In this document: positions 1 to 7,574 of the stretch, in pieces
Position numbering within the stretch: the first letter of the stretch is position 1
Layout of the letters: the number at the start of each line of letters is the position of its first letter
Origin: Herbaspirillum robiniae
GTDB taxonomy: Bacteria > Pseudomonadota > Gammaproteobacteria > Burkholderiales > Burkholderiaceae_D
Assembly: GCF_002213415.1 (NCBI RefSeq)
Contig: NZ_NJGU01000005.1
Span: 62,001 to 126,000 of the forward strand
Direction: 5' to 3'
DNA length: 64,000 bases
The notes under the pieces: generated by a model
Databases searched by the model: none
What the model saw: the letters and a program-made list of their open reading frames with translations, nothing else
What the model was told of the DNA's origin: nothing
Made by a program: the position numbers and the translations under genes

Positions 1-162
1 CGCCATCCCGAACAGGCGCCGCGCTTTGCGCTGTTCGATTGCTTCGCGCCACAAGTCGAGATCGAATTGCTGGCGAGCAGGCGCTTCCAGCCGGAAATCC
101 GGCTGCGCACCCGCTCGGCCCCCAATCCGCTGTCACAAACGCCCCCGCAGGAATGCTCATGA
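1..162 (+). CDS. C-terminal end of an IucA/IucC-family siderophore synthetase (partial)
   Basis: Only the last 53 residues are in the window; the frame is open from the first base to a TGA. The tail shows the pattern that closes IucA/IucC (NRPS-independent siderophore synthetase) proteins: a hydrophobic FALFDCFAP stretch, a polar strand ELLASRRFQPEIRLR and a final PNPL. These enzymes join citrate or another carboxylate to an amine with ATP in the cytoplasm. The stop overlaps the next start as ATGA, so the two genes are translationally coupled. The following SbnG-like and SbnH-like genes support a staphyloferrin-B-type pathway. The family call rests on a short tail plus context. Confidence 0.6.
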   Translation, partial: RHPEQAPRFALFDCFAPQVEIELLASRRFQPEIRLRTRSAPNPLSQTPPQECS

Positions 163-917
163 TGGCCCTCAAGAACCGGATCTCCCTGCCCTCGCCACTA
201 TTTGGGCTGTTTTGCTCGACACCGTCGCCGCTGACGGTGGAACTGATCGCGGCCGCCGGATACGACTTCACGATCATCGATCTGGAACATACGCTGATCT
301 CGCCCGACCAGCTTGCCGTCATGCTCATGGCCGCACGCGCGTCCGGCATCTCCGCGCTGGTCAGGGTCGCCGCTCCTTATCAGGCTCTGCAGGCGCTGGA
401 CAACGGCGCCGAGGGCATCGTGTTCGCGCGCATCCGTTCGCCCGCGCAGGCGCTTGACGCGGTGCGCTCCTGCCACTACGCGCCGCTTGGACTGCGTGGG
501 CTCAACAGCACATGGCATAGCGCTTACGGTCGCGACGATCTGGTCGAGACCATGCACGCCATGGCGCTGGAAACTCTGGTCATCGCCATGATCGAGGATC
601 TTGAGGGCCTGGAACACGTGGATGCCATCGCCGGCGTGGACGGCATTGATGCCCTGATGGAAGGTGCGGCCGACCTGTCGCAATCGCTGGGCCTGCCTTG
701 GCAAACCCGGCATCCGCGTGTGCGCGCCGGCGTCAGCGCCATACAGTCGGCTGCGGCCAGAAACGGCAAAGCGTTCTGCTGCCTGCCTCGGGCAAAGGAG
801 GATTTCGACTGCGCCGTGGAACAGCAAGTCCGGCTGTTCATCCTCGGCGACGATCGAGGAATCACACGCCGTGCCATGAACAGCCACCTGGTACAACACA
901 AGCCCTCCCTCCGCTAA
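159..917 (+). CDS. HpcH/HpaI-aldolase-fold protein, SbnG-like citrate synthase of siderophore synthesis
   Basis: The 252-residue product has the HpcH/HpaI TIM-barrel pattern: an early LFGLFCSTPSP segment, IDLEHTL with the family's usual acidic/His pair, AMIEDLEGL around residue 145 and EGAADLSQSLG near 175. The last motif resembles SbnG, a member of this fold recruited as a metal-dependent citrate synthase for staphyloferrin B. I chose the ATG that overlaps the upstream stop (ATGA) because an AGGA lies six bases ahead; an ATG three bases later is equally possible. The PLP decarboxylase follows after 19 bases, as expected of one operon. A catabolic 2-keto-3-deoxy-acid aldolase is the alternative, but the siderophore neighbours argue against it. 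Confidence 0.68.
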   Translation: MMALKNRISLPSPLFGLFCSTPSPLTVELIAAAGYDFTIIDLEHTLISPDQLAVMLMAARASGISALVRVAAPYQALQALDNGAEGIVFARIRSPAQALDAVRSCHYAPLGLRGLNSTWHSAYGRDDLVETMHAMALETLVIAMIEDLEGLEHVDAIAGVDGIDALMEGAADLSQSLGLPWQTRHPRVRAGVSAIQSAAARNGKAFCCLPRAKEDFDCAVEQQVRLFILGDDRGITRRAMNSHLVQHKPSLR

Positions 918-936
918 GCAGACAAGAGCACACCAC

Positions 937-2124
937 ATGCGTGAACAATTGATATCCGACTACCTCCGGTCGATGCCGTCCCCCGCCTGCGCCTACCTGT
1001 ACGACCTGCGCCACCTTCAGGAGCGAAGCCAACGGCTGCGCGGCGCGCTGCCGCCCCAATGCAAGCTTTTCTATGCCATCAAGGCCAACAGTGATGCCCC
1101 CATCCTCGACACGCTCAGACACAACCTGGACGGATTTGAAGTCGCTTCACTGGGAGAAATCGAGAAGGTCCGCGCCACGGATCACAAGACGCCCATCGTC
1201 TTCGGGGGGCCTGGCAAGACCGATGCCGAACTTGAAGGCGCTCTGAAACATAGCGTCATGCTGATTCACGTCGAGAGCGAACACCAACTGCGTCGGCTGA
1301 ACTGGATTGCCGGTCGGCGCAGACAGGCCGCGCGCGTGCTGTTGCGGCTCAATCCGGCTGCCCTGCCAGGCGAAACCCGGGCCACTTTGCGCATGGGCGG
1401 ACAGGCCACGCAGTTCGGCATCGACGAAGCGCAAATGCCGGAGATGATCGCGCTCAGTCAAAATCTGCCCAACATCCGCCTGGAGGGTCTGCACATTCAT
1501 GCCCTTTCCAACAATCTGGATGCTGCAGACCATCTGGCCCTCGTGCGCCACTACCTCGAACTGGCCCAGGCGTGGGAACGCCGCTACGGGATCCGCTTTT
1601 CCTGGCTCAACGCCGGCGGCGGCATCGGCATCAACTATGCCGATCCGGCGACGCAATTCGCCTGGGACGGTTTTTGCGAGGGCCTGCACGCGCTATTGGA
1701 GCAATACCGGCCCGGATTCAAACTGATTTTCGAATGCGGGCGATACATCAGCGCAGACTGCGGCTGCTATGTCGCCGAAGTGATCGACATCAAGACCACG
1801 CATGGAAAAAATTTCGCCATTCTGCGCGGCGGCTCACACCATTTCCGCCTCCCATCATCATGGCAACACAATCATCCGTTCACGGTCTTCGACCGCGAGA
1901 GCTGGCATTACCCGTTCCCCCGCCCCGGGCTGACCGATGCTGACGTCACTGTTTGCGGAGAGCTCTGCACGCCCAAGGACACGCTGGCGCGCGATGTCCG
2001 TGTGGCGCGATTGCGCGCCGGCGACTGCCTGGTGTTTTCGCTCGCCGGGGCCTATGGGTGGCATATTTCGCACCATGATTTTCTCAGCCACCCTCATCCC
2101 GATCGGCGGTACTTCAACGGATGA
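937..2124 (+). CDS. Fold-type III PLP-dependent decarboxylase, SbnH-like
   Basis: The 395-residue protein belongs to the ornithine/diaminopimelate decarboxylase family. FYAIKANSD near residue 47 carries the Schiff-base lysine. HIHALSNNL near 180, the glycine-rich NAGGGIGINY near 220 and FECGRYIS near 260 form the cofactor pocket. GELCTPKDTLARD near 330 supplies the catalytic cysteine from the partner subunit. In staphyloferrin B synthesis SbnH decarboxylates a citryl-diaminopropionate intermediate. The third place after a synthetase and an SbnG-like protein makes that role more likely than lysine biosynthesis. It appears to be the last gene of the operon; the next gene is convergent 91 bases away. 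Confidence 0.75.
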   Translation: MREQLISDYLRSMPSPACAYLYDLRHLQERSQRLRGALPPQCKLFYAIKANSDAPILDTLRHNLDGFEVASLGEIEKVRATDHKTPIVFGGPGKTDAELEGALKHSVMLIHVESEHQLRRLNWIAGRRRQAARVLLRLNPAALPGETRATLRMGGQATQFGIDEAQMPEMIALSQNLPNIRLEGLHIHALSNNLDAADHLALVRHYLELAQAWERRYGIRFSWLNAGGGIGINYADPATQFAWDGFCEGLHALLEQYRPGFKLIFECGRYISADCGCYVAEVIDIKTTHGKNFAILRGGSHHFRLPSSWQHNHPFTVFDRESWHYPFPRPGLTDADVTVCGELCTPKDTLARDVRVARLRAGDCLVFSLAGAYGWHISHHDFLSHPHPDRRYFNG

Positions 2125-2215
2125 GGATAACGTTCCCGCAGGCATCCGATAGGAGGGCGACCGAAAAATTCGACCACCCGCCAACCGGAGTACCGCAAGA
2201 CGCAGGGCATGCGCC

Positions 2216-3538
2216 TCAGCGCACCGCCTCCTTGACCGCGCCGGACGGCGTGCGCGACTTGCGGCTCAGGTGCAGCAGGATGCTCACGCTGGCCAGCGAC
2301 ATCAGTACCATCGGCAGCAGCGCCATCGAATAGCTGCCGGTGGCGTCCTTCACCCAGCCGTAGACGTTGACCATCAGGCCGCCGCCGATCAGGTTGGAGA
2401 CGGCGTTGATGCCGGCCAGGCCGGCTGCGGCCGAACCGGTGGCCAGCCAGCCGGTGGCCATGGCCCAGAACGGTCCCTTGAACGAATACGCTCCGATCAG
2501 CACCAGCGACAGCAGCATCACCACCGGCGCCAGCGTGTGAACCGCGGAGGCCAGCCCCATGCCCGCGCCGATCAGCAGCAGCGGGATGGCGGTGTGCCAG
2601 CGGCGCTCGCCGGTGCGGTCGGAGTGGCGGCCCCACCAGACCATCAGCACCGAGGCGATGGCATAGGGAATGGAATTGACCAGGCCGGTCTGGATCACGC
2701 TCAGCCCGAAGGATTTCAGCAGCTGCGGCTGCCAGACGTTGAGCACGGTGCCGGCGGCCGAGGCGCAGGAGCATACCAGCGCCATCCCCCACACATGCGG
2801 GCTGCTGAAGAGCTTCCACAGCGGCACATGGGCCTTGGCGCTGCGGGCGGCGGCTTCGCGGTTCATGGTGCGGGTCAGCCATTCGCGCTGCTGCGGGTTC
2901 AGCCATGCGGCATCCTCGGGCTTGTCGGTCAGGTAGAACAGGCAGACCACGCCCAGCAGCACGGTGGGCAGCCCTTCGATGACGAACAGCCAGTGCCAGC
3001 CGCGCATGCCGCCCACGCCGTCCATCTGCAACAGCAGCGCCGAGACCGGCGAAGCGATGAAGCTGGCGGCCGGGATCGCCACCATGAACAGCGCCACGAT
3101 GCGCGCGCGATAGGCCGACGGCACCCAGTAGGTCAGGTACAGCACCACGCCGGGGAAGAAGCCGGCTTCGGCCGCGCCGAGGATGAAGCGCACGAAGTAC
3201 AGCGAGTTGGGCCCCTGCACCAGCGCGGTACTGGCCGAGATCAGGCCCCAGGTGATCATGATGCGCGCCAGCCACCTGCGCGCGCCGAAGCGTTGCAGCG
3301 CCAGGTTGCTGGGCACCTCGAAGATGAAATAGGCGATGAAGAACAAACTGCCGGCAAAGCCGAACATCCTGGGCGACAGCCCGATGTCCTGGTTCATCTG
3401 CAGCGCGGCCATGCCGATGTTGCCGCGGTCGATGAAGGCGAACAGGTAGCAGACCATCAGGAAGGGCAACAGGCGCCAGGTCACCCTGCGCACCGTCTCC
3501 TGTTCCAGCTGCTTCTCGTCTGTGACGCTTGTCTGCAT
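2216..3538 (-). CDS. MFS permease, anion:cation symporter (ACS) family
   Basis: The 440-residue inner-membrane protein has twelve predicted helices and the ACS signature: RLLPFLMVCYLFAFIDRGNIGMAAL in helix 1, FFIAYFIFEVPSNLAL in helix 2 and GAAEAGFFPGVVLYLTYW. This family imports organic anions such as sugar acids, phthalate, tartrate and 4-hydroxyphenylacetate with protons. The chosen ATG sits behind a purine-rich AGAGAGAGA; an in-frame start 25 codons upstream would add a polar tail unlike the family. It is the last of six genes read in one direction, 75 bases after the dehydrogenase stop, and the second ACS permease of the operon, so it probably imports a related substrate. The substrate cannot be read from sequence. 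Confidence 0.85.
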   Translation of the reverse strand: MQTSVTDEKQLEQETVRRVTWRLLPFLMVCYLFAFIDRGNIGMAALQMNQDIGLSPRMFGFAGSLFFIAYFIFEVPSNLALQRFGARRWLARIMITWGLISASTALVQGPNSLYFVRFILGAAEAGFFPGVVLYLTYWVPSAYRARIVALFMVAIPAASFIASPVSALLLQMDGVGGMRGWHWLFVIEGLPTVLLGVVCLFYLTDKPEDAAWLNPQQREWLTRTMNREAAARSAKAHVPLWKLFSSPHVWGMALVCSCASAAGTVLNVWQPQLLKSFGLSVIQTGLVNSIPYAIASVLMVWWGRHSDRTGERRWHTAIPLLLIGAGMGLASAVHTLAPVVMLLSLVLIGAYSFKGPFWAMATGWLATGSAAAGLAGINAVSNLIGGGLMVNVYGWVKDATGSYSMALLPMVLMSLASVSILLHLSRKSRTPSGAVKEAVR

Positions 3539-3613
3539 GTGTCTCTCTCTTGGAAGGATGGCCGCCGTCTGCCGCTCTGTCTGCGACGGCTGGCCGGTTG
3601 TCATTATGATCAA

Positions 3614-4558
3614 TCAGGCCATTGCCTGCTCGGCCTCCAGCACCGCCAGCACGTTGTCGGCCGCGCCCGTGCCCATGGCGATGTAGGCATCCTCGGTGAC
3701 GCCGCCGATATGCGGGCTGAGCACGACGTTGCCCACCTGCTGCAGCGGATGCGGAGCCGCGAAGGGTTCCTTCTCGAAGCTGTCCAGGCCGGCCGCGCGC
3801 AACTTGCCCGAGGCCAGCGCCGCGACCAGCGCCTGCTCGTCGACCAGGCCGCCGCGCGCGGTGTTGACCAGGATCGCGCCGTCCTTCATGCGCGCGATCG
3901 ACTGCGCGTTGATCATGTGCCGGTTCTCGGCCGTCAGCGGGCAATGCAGCGACAGCACGTCGGCCTGCGCAAACACCGCGTCCAGGTCGGCCAGCTGCAC
4001 GCCGGCCGGCGCCTCCTTCGCGTAGGGATCGTGGGCGATCACGCGCATGCCCAGCGACAGCGCCGTGGCCGCGACGCGGCGACCGATCGCGCCCAAGCCC
4101 ACCAGGCCGATGGTGCGGCCCTGCAGCTCCAGGCTTTTGTGAGTGGACTTGTCCCAGTGCCCGGCGCGCATGCGGCCATCCAGGCCGACCACGTTCTTGG
4201 CGCAGGCGAACACCAGCGCCCAGGTGTGCTCGGCCACGGCCGGGGCATTGGCGCCGGCCGCCGCCTTGACGGCGATGCCGCGCTCCTGCGCGGCGCGGCT
4301 GTCGATGGTGTCGATGCCGGTGCCGTGCTTGGAAATCACGCGCAGCGCCTTGCTGGCGTCCATCACGCGGCCGGTCACGCCGCCGTAGCGTACGATGATG
4401 CCGACCGGCTGGTGCTGCGTCGACAGCGCCAGCAGGTCGTCCTCGGTCGGCTTGGCGCCGGCGAACACCAGCTCGTAATCGCGCAGGATCTCCACGGCCT
4501 GCGGCGCGAGATCGACGCCGGTGACCAGCACCACGCCCTTCTTGCCTGCCGCGCTCAC
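3614..4558 (-). CDS. D-isomer-specific 2-hydroxyacid dehydrogenase (NAD-binding)
   Basis: The 314-residue protein is of the SerA/formate-dehydrogenase-like family. VGLGAIGRR near residue 145 is the dinucleotide-binding loop, NTARGGLVDE near 230 carries the catalytic Arg region, DSFEKEP near 255 the Glu and LSPHIGG near 280 the catalytic His. I start it at GTG, which overlaps the stop of the aldolase gene as GTGA; the resulting N-terminus SAAGKKGVVLVTG is the normal length for the fold, while the longer open frame upstream is only the shadow of the aldolase gene. The probable role is reduction of a 2-oxo acid or oxidation of a hydroxy acid made in the same operon. True phosphoglycerate dehydrogenase is less likely given the context. 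Confidence 0.82.
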   Translation of the reverse strand: MSAAGKKGVVLVTGVDLAPQAVEILRDYELVFAGAKPTEDDLLALSTQHQPVGIIVRYGGVTGRVMDASKALRVISKHGTGIDTIDSRAAQERGIAVKAAAGANAPAVAEHTWALVFACAKNVVGLDGRMRAGHWDKSTHKSLELQGRTIGLVGLGAIGRRVAATALSLGMRVIAHDPYAKEAPAGVQLADLDAVFAQADVLSLHCPLTAENRHMINAQSIARMKDGAILVNTARGGLVDEQALVAALASGKLRAAGLDSFEKEPFAAPHPLQQVGNVVLSPHIGGVTEDAYIAMGTGAADNVLAVLEAEQAMA

Positions 4559-5247
4559 AGCGTTTCTCCTTCGGCCAGCGCGCCGGCCTTGCGCAGCGCG
4601 CCGTCCAGCCAGCCCGGACGCAGCGGACCGCCGGTGCGGATCTCGGTCAGGCGCTTGGTCTCGTCCTGCACCTTCTTGGCGGCGGCGGCCAGCAGCGATG
4701 CGGCCTTCTCGCGCTCGACCACCACCACGCCGTCGGCGTCGGCCACGATCAGGTCGCCCGGCTGCACGCTGGTGCCGCCCACCGACACCGGCCAGTTCAC
4801 GCGGCCGGCGATGTTCTTGGTCGGGCCGTTCGGGTTGGCGCCGACCGCATAGACCGGGAAACCGATCTCGCGGATCGCCTCGGTGTCGCGCACCGAACCG
4901 TAGATGACGATGCCGGCCAGGCCGATGGCCTTGCACTGCGACACCATGATCTCGCCCATCAGCGCGCAGGTCTCGTCACCCTTGCCGTCGATCACCAGCA
5001 CGTCGCCGGGCCTGGCGATGGCCATGGCGGCGTGGATCATCAGGTTGTCGCCGGGGCGCACTTCCACCGTCAGCGCCGGGCCGGCGATGCGCATGCTGGG
5101 CGCCAGCGGCGCGATGCGGCTGCTCAGGGTGCCGCGCCGGCCGGCGACGTCGGCCAGGATGGAGGCGGCGAATTCCGACGCCTGGGCGACGATGCCGGCG
5201 TCGACGCGCTCGATGTCGCGGATGAGGTCTGGCTTGGTAGTGCTCAT
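4555..5247 (-). CDS. RraA-family aldolase (4-hydroxy-4-methyl/carboxy-2-oxoglutarate aldolase or oxaloacetate decarboxylase type)
   Basis: The 230-residue protein matches the RraA/HMG-aldolase fold. GPALTVEVRPGDNLMIHAA near residue 55, VLVIDGKGD, GLAGIVIYGSVRDTEAI near 115 with the family's Arg-Asp metal/substrate pair, and PGDLIVADADGVVVV near 170 follow the family in order. Such enzymes cleave 4-hydroxy-2-oxo acids to pyruvate plus a second oxo acid, or decarboxylate oxaloacetate. The ATG is preceded by an AAGGA, and the stop overlaps the dehydrogenase start. Lying between a lactonase and a hydroxyacid dehydrogenase suggests it performs the carbon-carbon cleavage step. The alternative role as RNase E inhibitor RraA is unlikely here. 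Confidence 0.82.
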   Translation of the reverse strand: MSTTKPDLIRDIERVDAGIVAQASEFAASILADVAGRRGTLSSRIAPLAPSMRIAGPALTVEVRPGDNLMIHAAMAIARPGDVLVIDGKGDETCALMGEIMVSQCKAIGLAGIVIYGSVRDTEAIREIGFPVYAVGANPNGPTKNIAGRVNWPVSVGGTSVQPGDLIVADADGVVVVEREKAASLLAAAAKKVQDETKRLTEIRTGGPLRPGWLDGALRKAGALAEGETL

Positions 5248-5299
5248 GGAAAAGGTCCTTTGCTGAAACGTTTGCAGGTTGGTTGATCTTGGGTGCGGC

Positions 5300-6220
5300 T
5301 CAGGCGTGCGAGTACATCGGCAGGCCGGGAACCGGCACATCGGCGCGCAGGATGGAGCCGGTCTGCGACTCGGTGATGAACAGGCTCTTGCCCGCGGGGC
5401 CGCCGAAGGCCAGGTTGGTGGTCGAGATGCCGGCGCTGGAACGGATGCGCAGCAGCGGCTCAGCGAACTTCGACAGCCGCCAGATCGAGCCGAAGCCGGT
5501 GTGGGCGATGTACAGGCAGCTCTCGGCATCCAGCGCCAGCCCGTCCGGCCCTGCCATGCCGCCGTGCAGGTTGGCGAACACGCCGACCTTGCCGACCACG
5601 CCGCTGTTGTGCAGCGGAATGCGCCAGATCTGCTGCGCGCGGGTCACCGCCACCAGCAGGTGATTGAGCGCCGGGTCGTAGACGATGCCGTTGGGGCTGG
5701 GAATGGTGTTGATCAGGCAGCTCAGCTGTCCTTGCGGCGAAAGGCGGTAGACGCGACCGGTCGGATCCTGCAGGCCGGTCTGTCCCTGGTCGGTGAAATA
5801 GATCTCGCCCGACGGCCCGAACACCAGGTCGTTGACGCCCTTGAAGCCTTCCGAACCGACCGTCTCCAGCAAGGGCGAGACCGCGCCCGTCTCCGGATCC
5901 AGCTGCACCAGCCCGCGCTTGTAGTCGGTGATGACGATGCGACCGTCCTTGTCGATCTTCAGCCCGTTGGGCCAGCCGTCGTATTCGGTGACCAGTTCCC
6001 ACTCGCCTTGCGGCGAGATGCGGAAGATGCGGCCGTAGGGAATGTCGGTGACGTACAGCCGTCCCTGGCGGTCGAAGGACGGCCCTTCCAGGAACGAGTC
6101 GATCGGCAGGCCGCCGCGGTTGGCGTCGCTCCAGGAGTTCTTGCGCGGCTTGCGGAAATGCTCGGGCAGGCGCGTGAAGACGGTGGTCTCGATGATGGGC
6201 GGGGGGGCGAAGAAACTCAT
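5300..6220 (-). CDS. SMP-30/gluconolactonase-family lactonase
   Basis: The 306-residue protein is a six-bladed beta-propeller of the SMP-30/LRE family. FLEGPSFDRQGRLYVTDIPYGRIFRI near residue 43 gives the metal-binding Glu. GVNDLVFGPSGEIYFTD near 130 gives the Asn/Asp, and GPDGLALDAESCLYIAHTG near 235 the metal-binding Asp. These enzymes hydrolyse sugar-acid lactones with Ca or Zn. No signal peptide is evident, so it is probably cytoplasmic. It follows the MFS gene after 18 bases and precedes the aldolase after 52. Together with the amidohydrolase it suggests the imported compound, or an oxidation product of it, passes through one or two lactones. Confidence 0.85.
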   Translation of the reverse strand: MSFFAPPPIIETTVFTRLPEHFRKPRKNSWSDANRGGLPIDSFLEGPSFDRQGRLYVTDIPYGRIFRISPQGEWELVTEYDGWPNGLKIDKDGRIVITDYKRGLVQLDPETGAVSPLLETVGSEGFKGVNDLVFGPSGEIYFTDQGQTGLQDPTGRVYRLSPQGQLSCLINTIPSPNGIVYDPALNHLLVAVTRAQQIWRIPLHNSGVVGKVGVFANLHGGMAGPDGLALDAESCLYIAHTGFGSIWRLSKFAEPLLRIRSSAGISTTNLAFGGPAGKSLFITESQTGSILRADVPVPGLPMYSHA

Positions 6221-6238
6221 GGTCAGCTTTCGTGGGGT

Positions 6239-7564
6239 TTATTGCCGGGCCCTGGACGGGTCGCCGAGCGCCAGGGTGATCACCGCGCCCAGCAGCAGCG
6301 CGCCGGCCACGAAGATCAGCGGATAGGTGAAGCCTTGCGTGGCTTCGCGGATGAAGCCGATCACCGAGGGGCCGACGAAGCCGCCCAGGTTGCCGATGGA
6401 AACGATCAGCGCCAGCCCGCCCGCGGCGGCGCGGCCGGTGAGGAAGCCCGAGGGAATGGCCCAGAACGTGGCCTGGAAGGAAAGGATGGACGCCACCGCC
6501 ACCGTGATGGCCAGCATCTTCAGCAGCGGGTCGTGCAGGAAGGCCGAGATGGCCAGCGACACGGCGGCGGCGACGATGGCGCCGGCCACGAACAGCAGCC
6601 GCTGCTCGCTCTTGTTGGCCAGCCTGGCCCACAGCGTCATGGCGACGGCGCCGACGATGTAGGGCACCGCGGCCACCAGCCCGACCTGATGCGACGGCAG
6701 GCCGAATTCCTTGATGATCTGCGGCAGCCACAGGCCGATGCTGAGCGAGCCGATGATGCCGCAGAAGTTGGCGCCGGCCAGCGCGAACACGCGCCAGTTG
6801 GTGAAGGCGTCGCGCAGCTTGTTGCCGTGGCGCGCGGCCAGCGTGTTCTGTTCGGCGTCCAGCCTGGACTCCAGCCATTGCCTTTCCTGCGGGCTCAGCC
6901 AGCTCGCCTGCGACGGGCGGTCGGGCAGCAGGAACAGGCACAGCACGCCCAACAACACCGCCGGCAGCGCTTCCAGCAGGAGCAGCACCTGCCAGCCCTT
7001 GAAGCCCCACATGCCGTGCAGCTCCATCAGCGCGCCCGACAAGGGCGAGCCGATGATGTTGGCGATCGGAATGCCGACCAGGAAGAAGGCGGTAGCCTTG
7101 CCGCGCCACTGCCCGGGGAACCACTGGGTGAAGTAGAGATAGATGCCGGGCGTGAAGCCGGCCTCGGCCATGCCCAGGAAGAAGCGCGCCGCGGCGAAGC
7201 TCTTGGGGCCGACCACGAAGGCGGTCAGCATGGAGATCACGCCCCACGAGATCATGATGCGCGAGATCCACATGCGCGCGCCGAAGCGATGCAGGGCCAG
7301 GTTGCTGGGAATCTCGAAGAAGAAGTAGCCGATGAAGAACAGCCCCGCGCCCAGGCCGAACTGCGACGGCGTCAGGCCCAGGTCCTTGTTCATGGTCAGC
7401 GCTGCGAAACCGACGTTGATGCGGTCGAGGTAACTCACCACGTAGCACAGCAGGATGAAGGGGATCAGGCGGCGCATCACCTTCTTCATGGTGTTCTGTT
7501 CGTCGATGGCTGGCGCGTGCGTTGCGATGTCGCGTGTCATGCCGATGTCTTGTGCCTGGCTCAT
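6239..7564 (-). CDS. MFS permease, ACS family (first of two in the operon)
   Basis: The 441-residue protein has the usual ACS layout: RLIPFILLCYVVSYLDRINVGFAAL in helix 1, GLFFIGYFFFEIPSNLAL in helix 2, GMAEAGFTPGIYLYFTQWFPG before helix 4 and a long cytoplasmic loop near residues 205-245. It starts 10 bases after the exported amidohydrolase, so uptake of that enzyme's product is a natural reading: hydrolysis outside, import inside. The start used is the first ATG; no strong Shine-Dalgarno is visible, and an ATG eight codons later is an alternative. It has the same architecture as the second permease of the operon but differs in detail, for example in the loop and C-terminus. Confidence 0.87.
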   Translation of the reverse strand: MSQAQDIGMTRDIATHAPAIDEQNTMKKVMRRLIPFILLCYVVSYLDRINVGFAALTMNKDLGLTPSQFGLGAGLFFIGYFFFEIPSNLALHRFGARMWISRIMISWGVISMLTAFVVGPKSFAAARFFLGMAEAGFTPGIYLYFTQWFPGQWRGKATAFFLVGIPIANIIGSPLSGALMELHGMWGFKGWQVLLLLEALPAVLLGVLCLFLLPDRPSQASWLSPQERQWLESRLDAEQNTLAARHGNKLRDAFTNWRVFALAGANFCGIIGSLSIGLWLPQIIKEFGLPSHQVGLVAAVPYIVGAVAMTLWARLANKSEQRLLFVAGAIVAAAVSLAISAFLHDPLLKMLAITVAVASILSFQATFWAIPSGFLTGRAAAGGLALIVSIGNLGGFVGPSVIGFIREATQGFTYPLIFVAGALLLGAVITLALGDPSRARQ

Positions 7565-7574
7565 GTCGGTCCGA

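Noticed and set aside
2270..4852. 860-codon open frame on the plus strand
   Set aside because: Antisense to the MFS and dehydrogenase genes; composition is compositionally biased and no family motif is present.
4558..4936. Upstream extension of the 2-hydroxyacid dehydrogenase frame
   Set aside because: This part overlaps the RraA-type gene completely; GTG at the GTGA overlap gives the normal family length.
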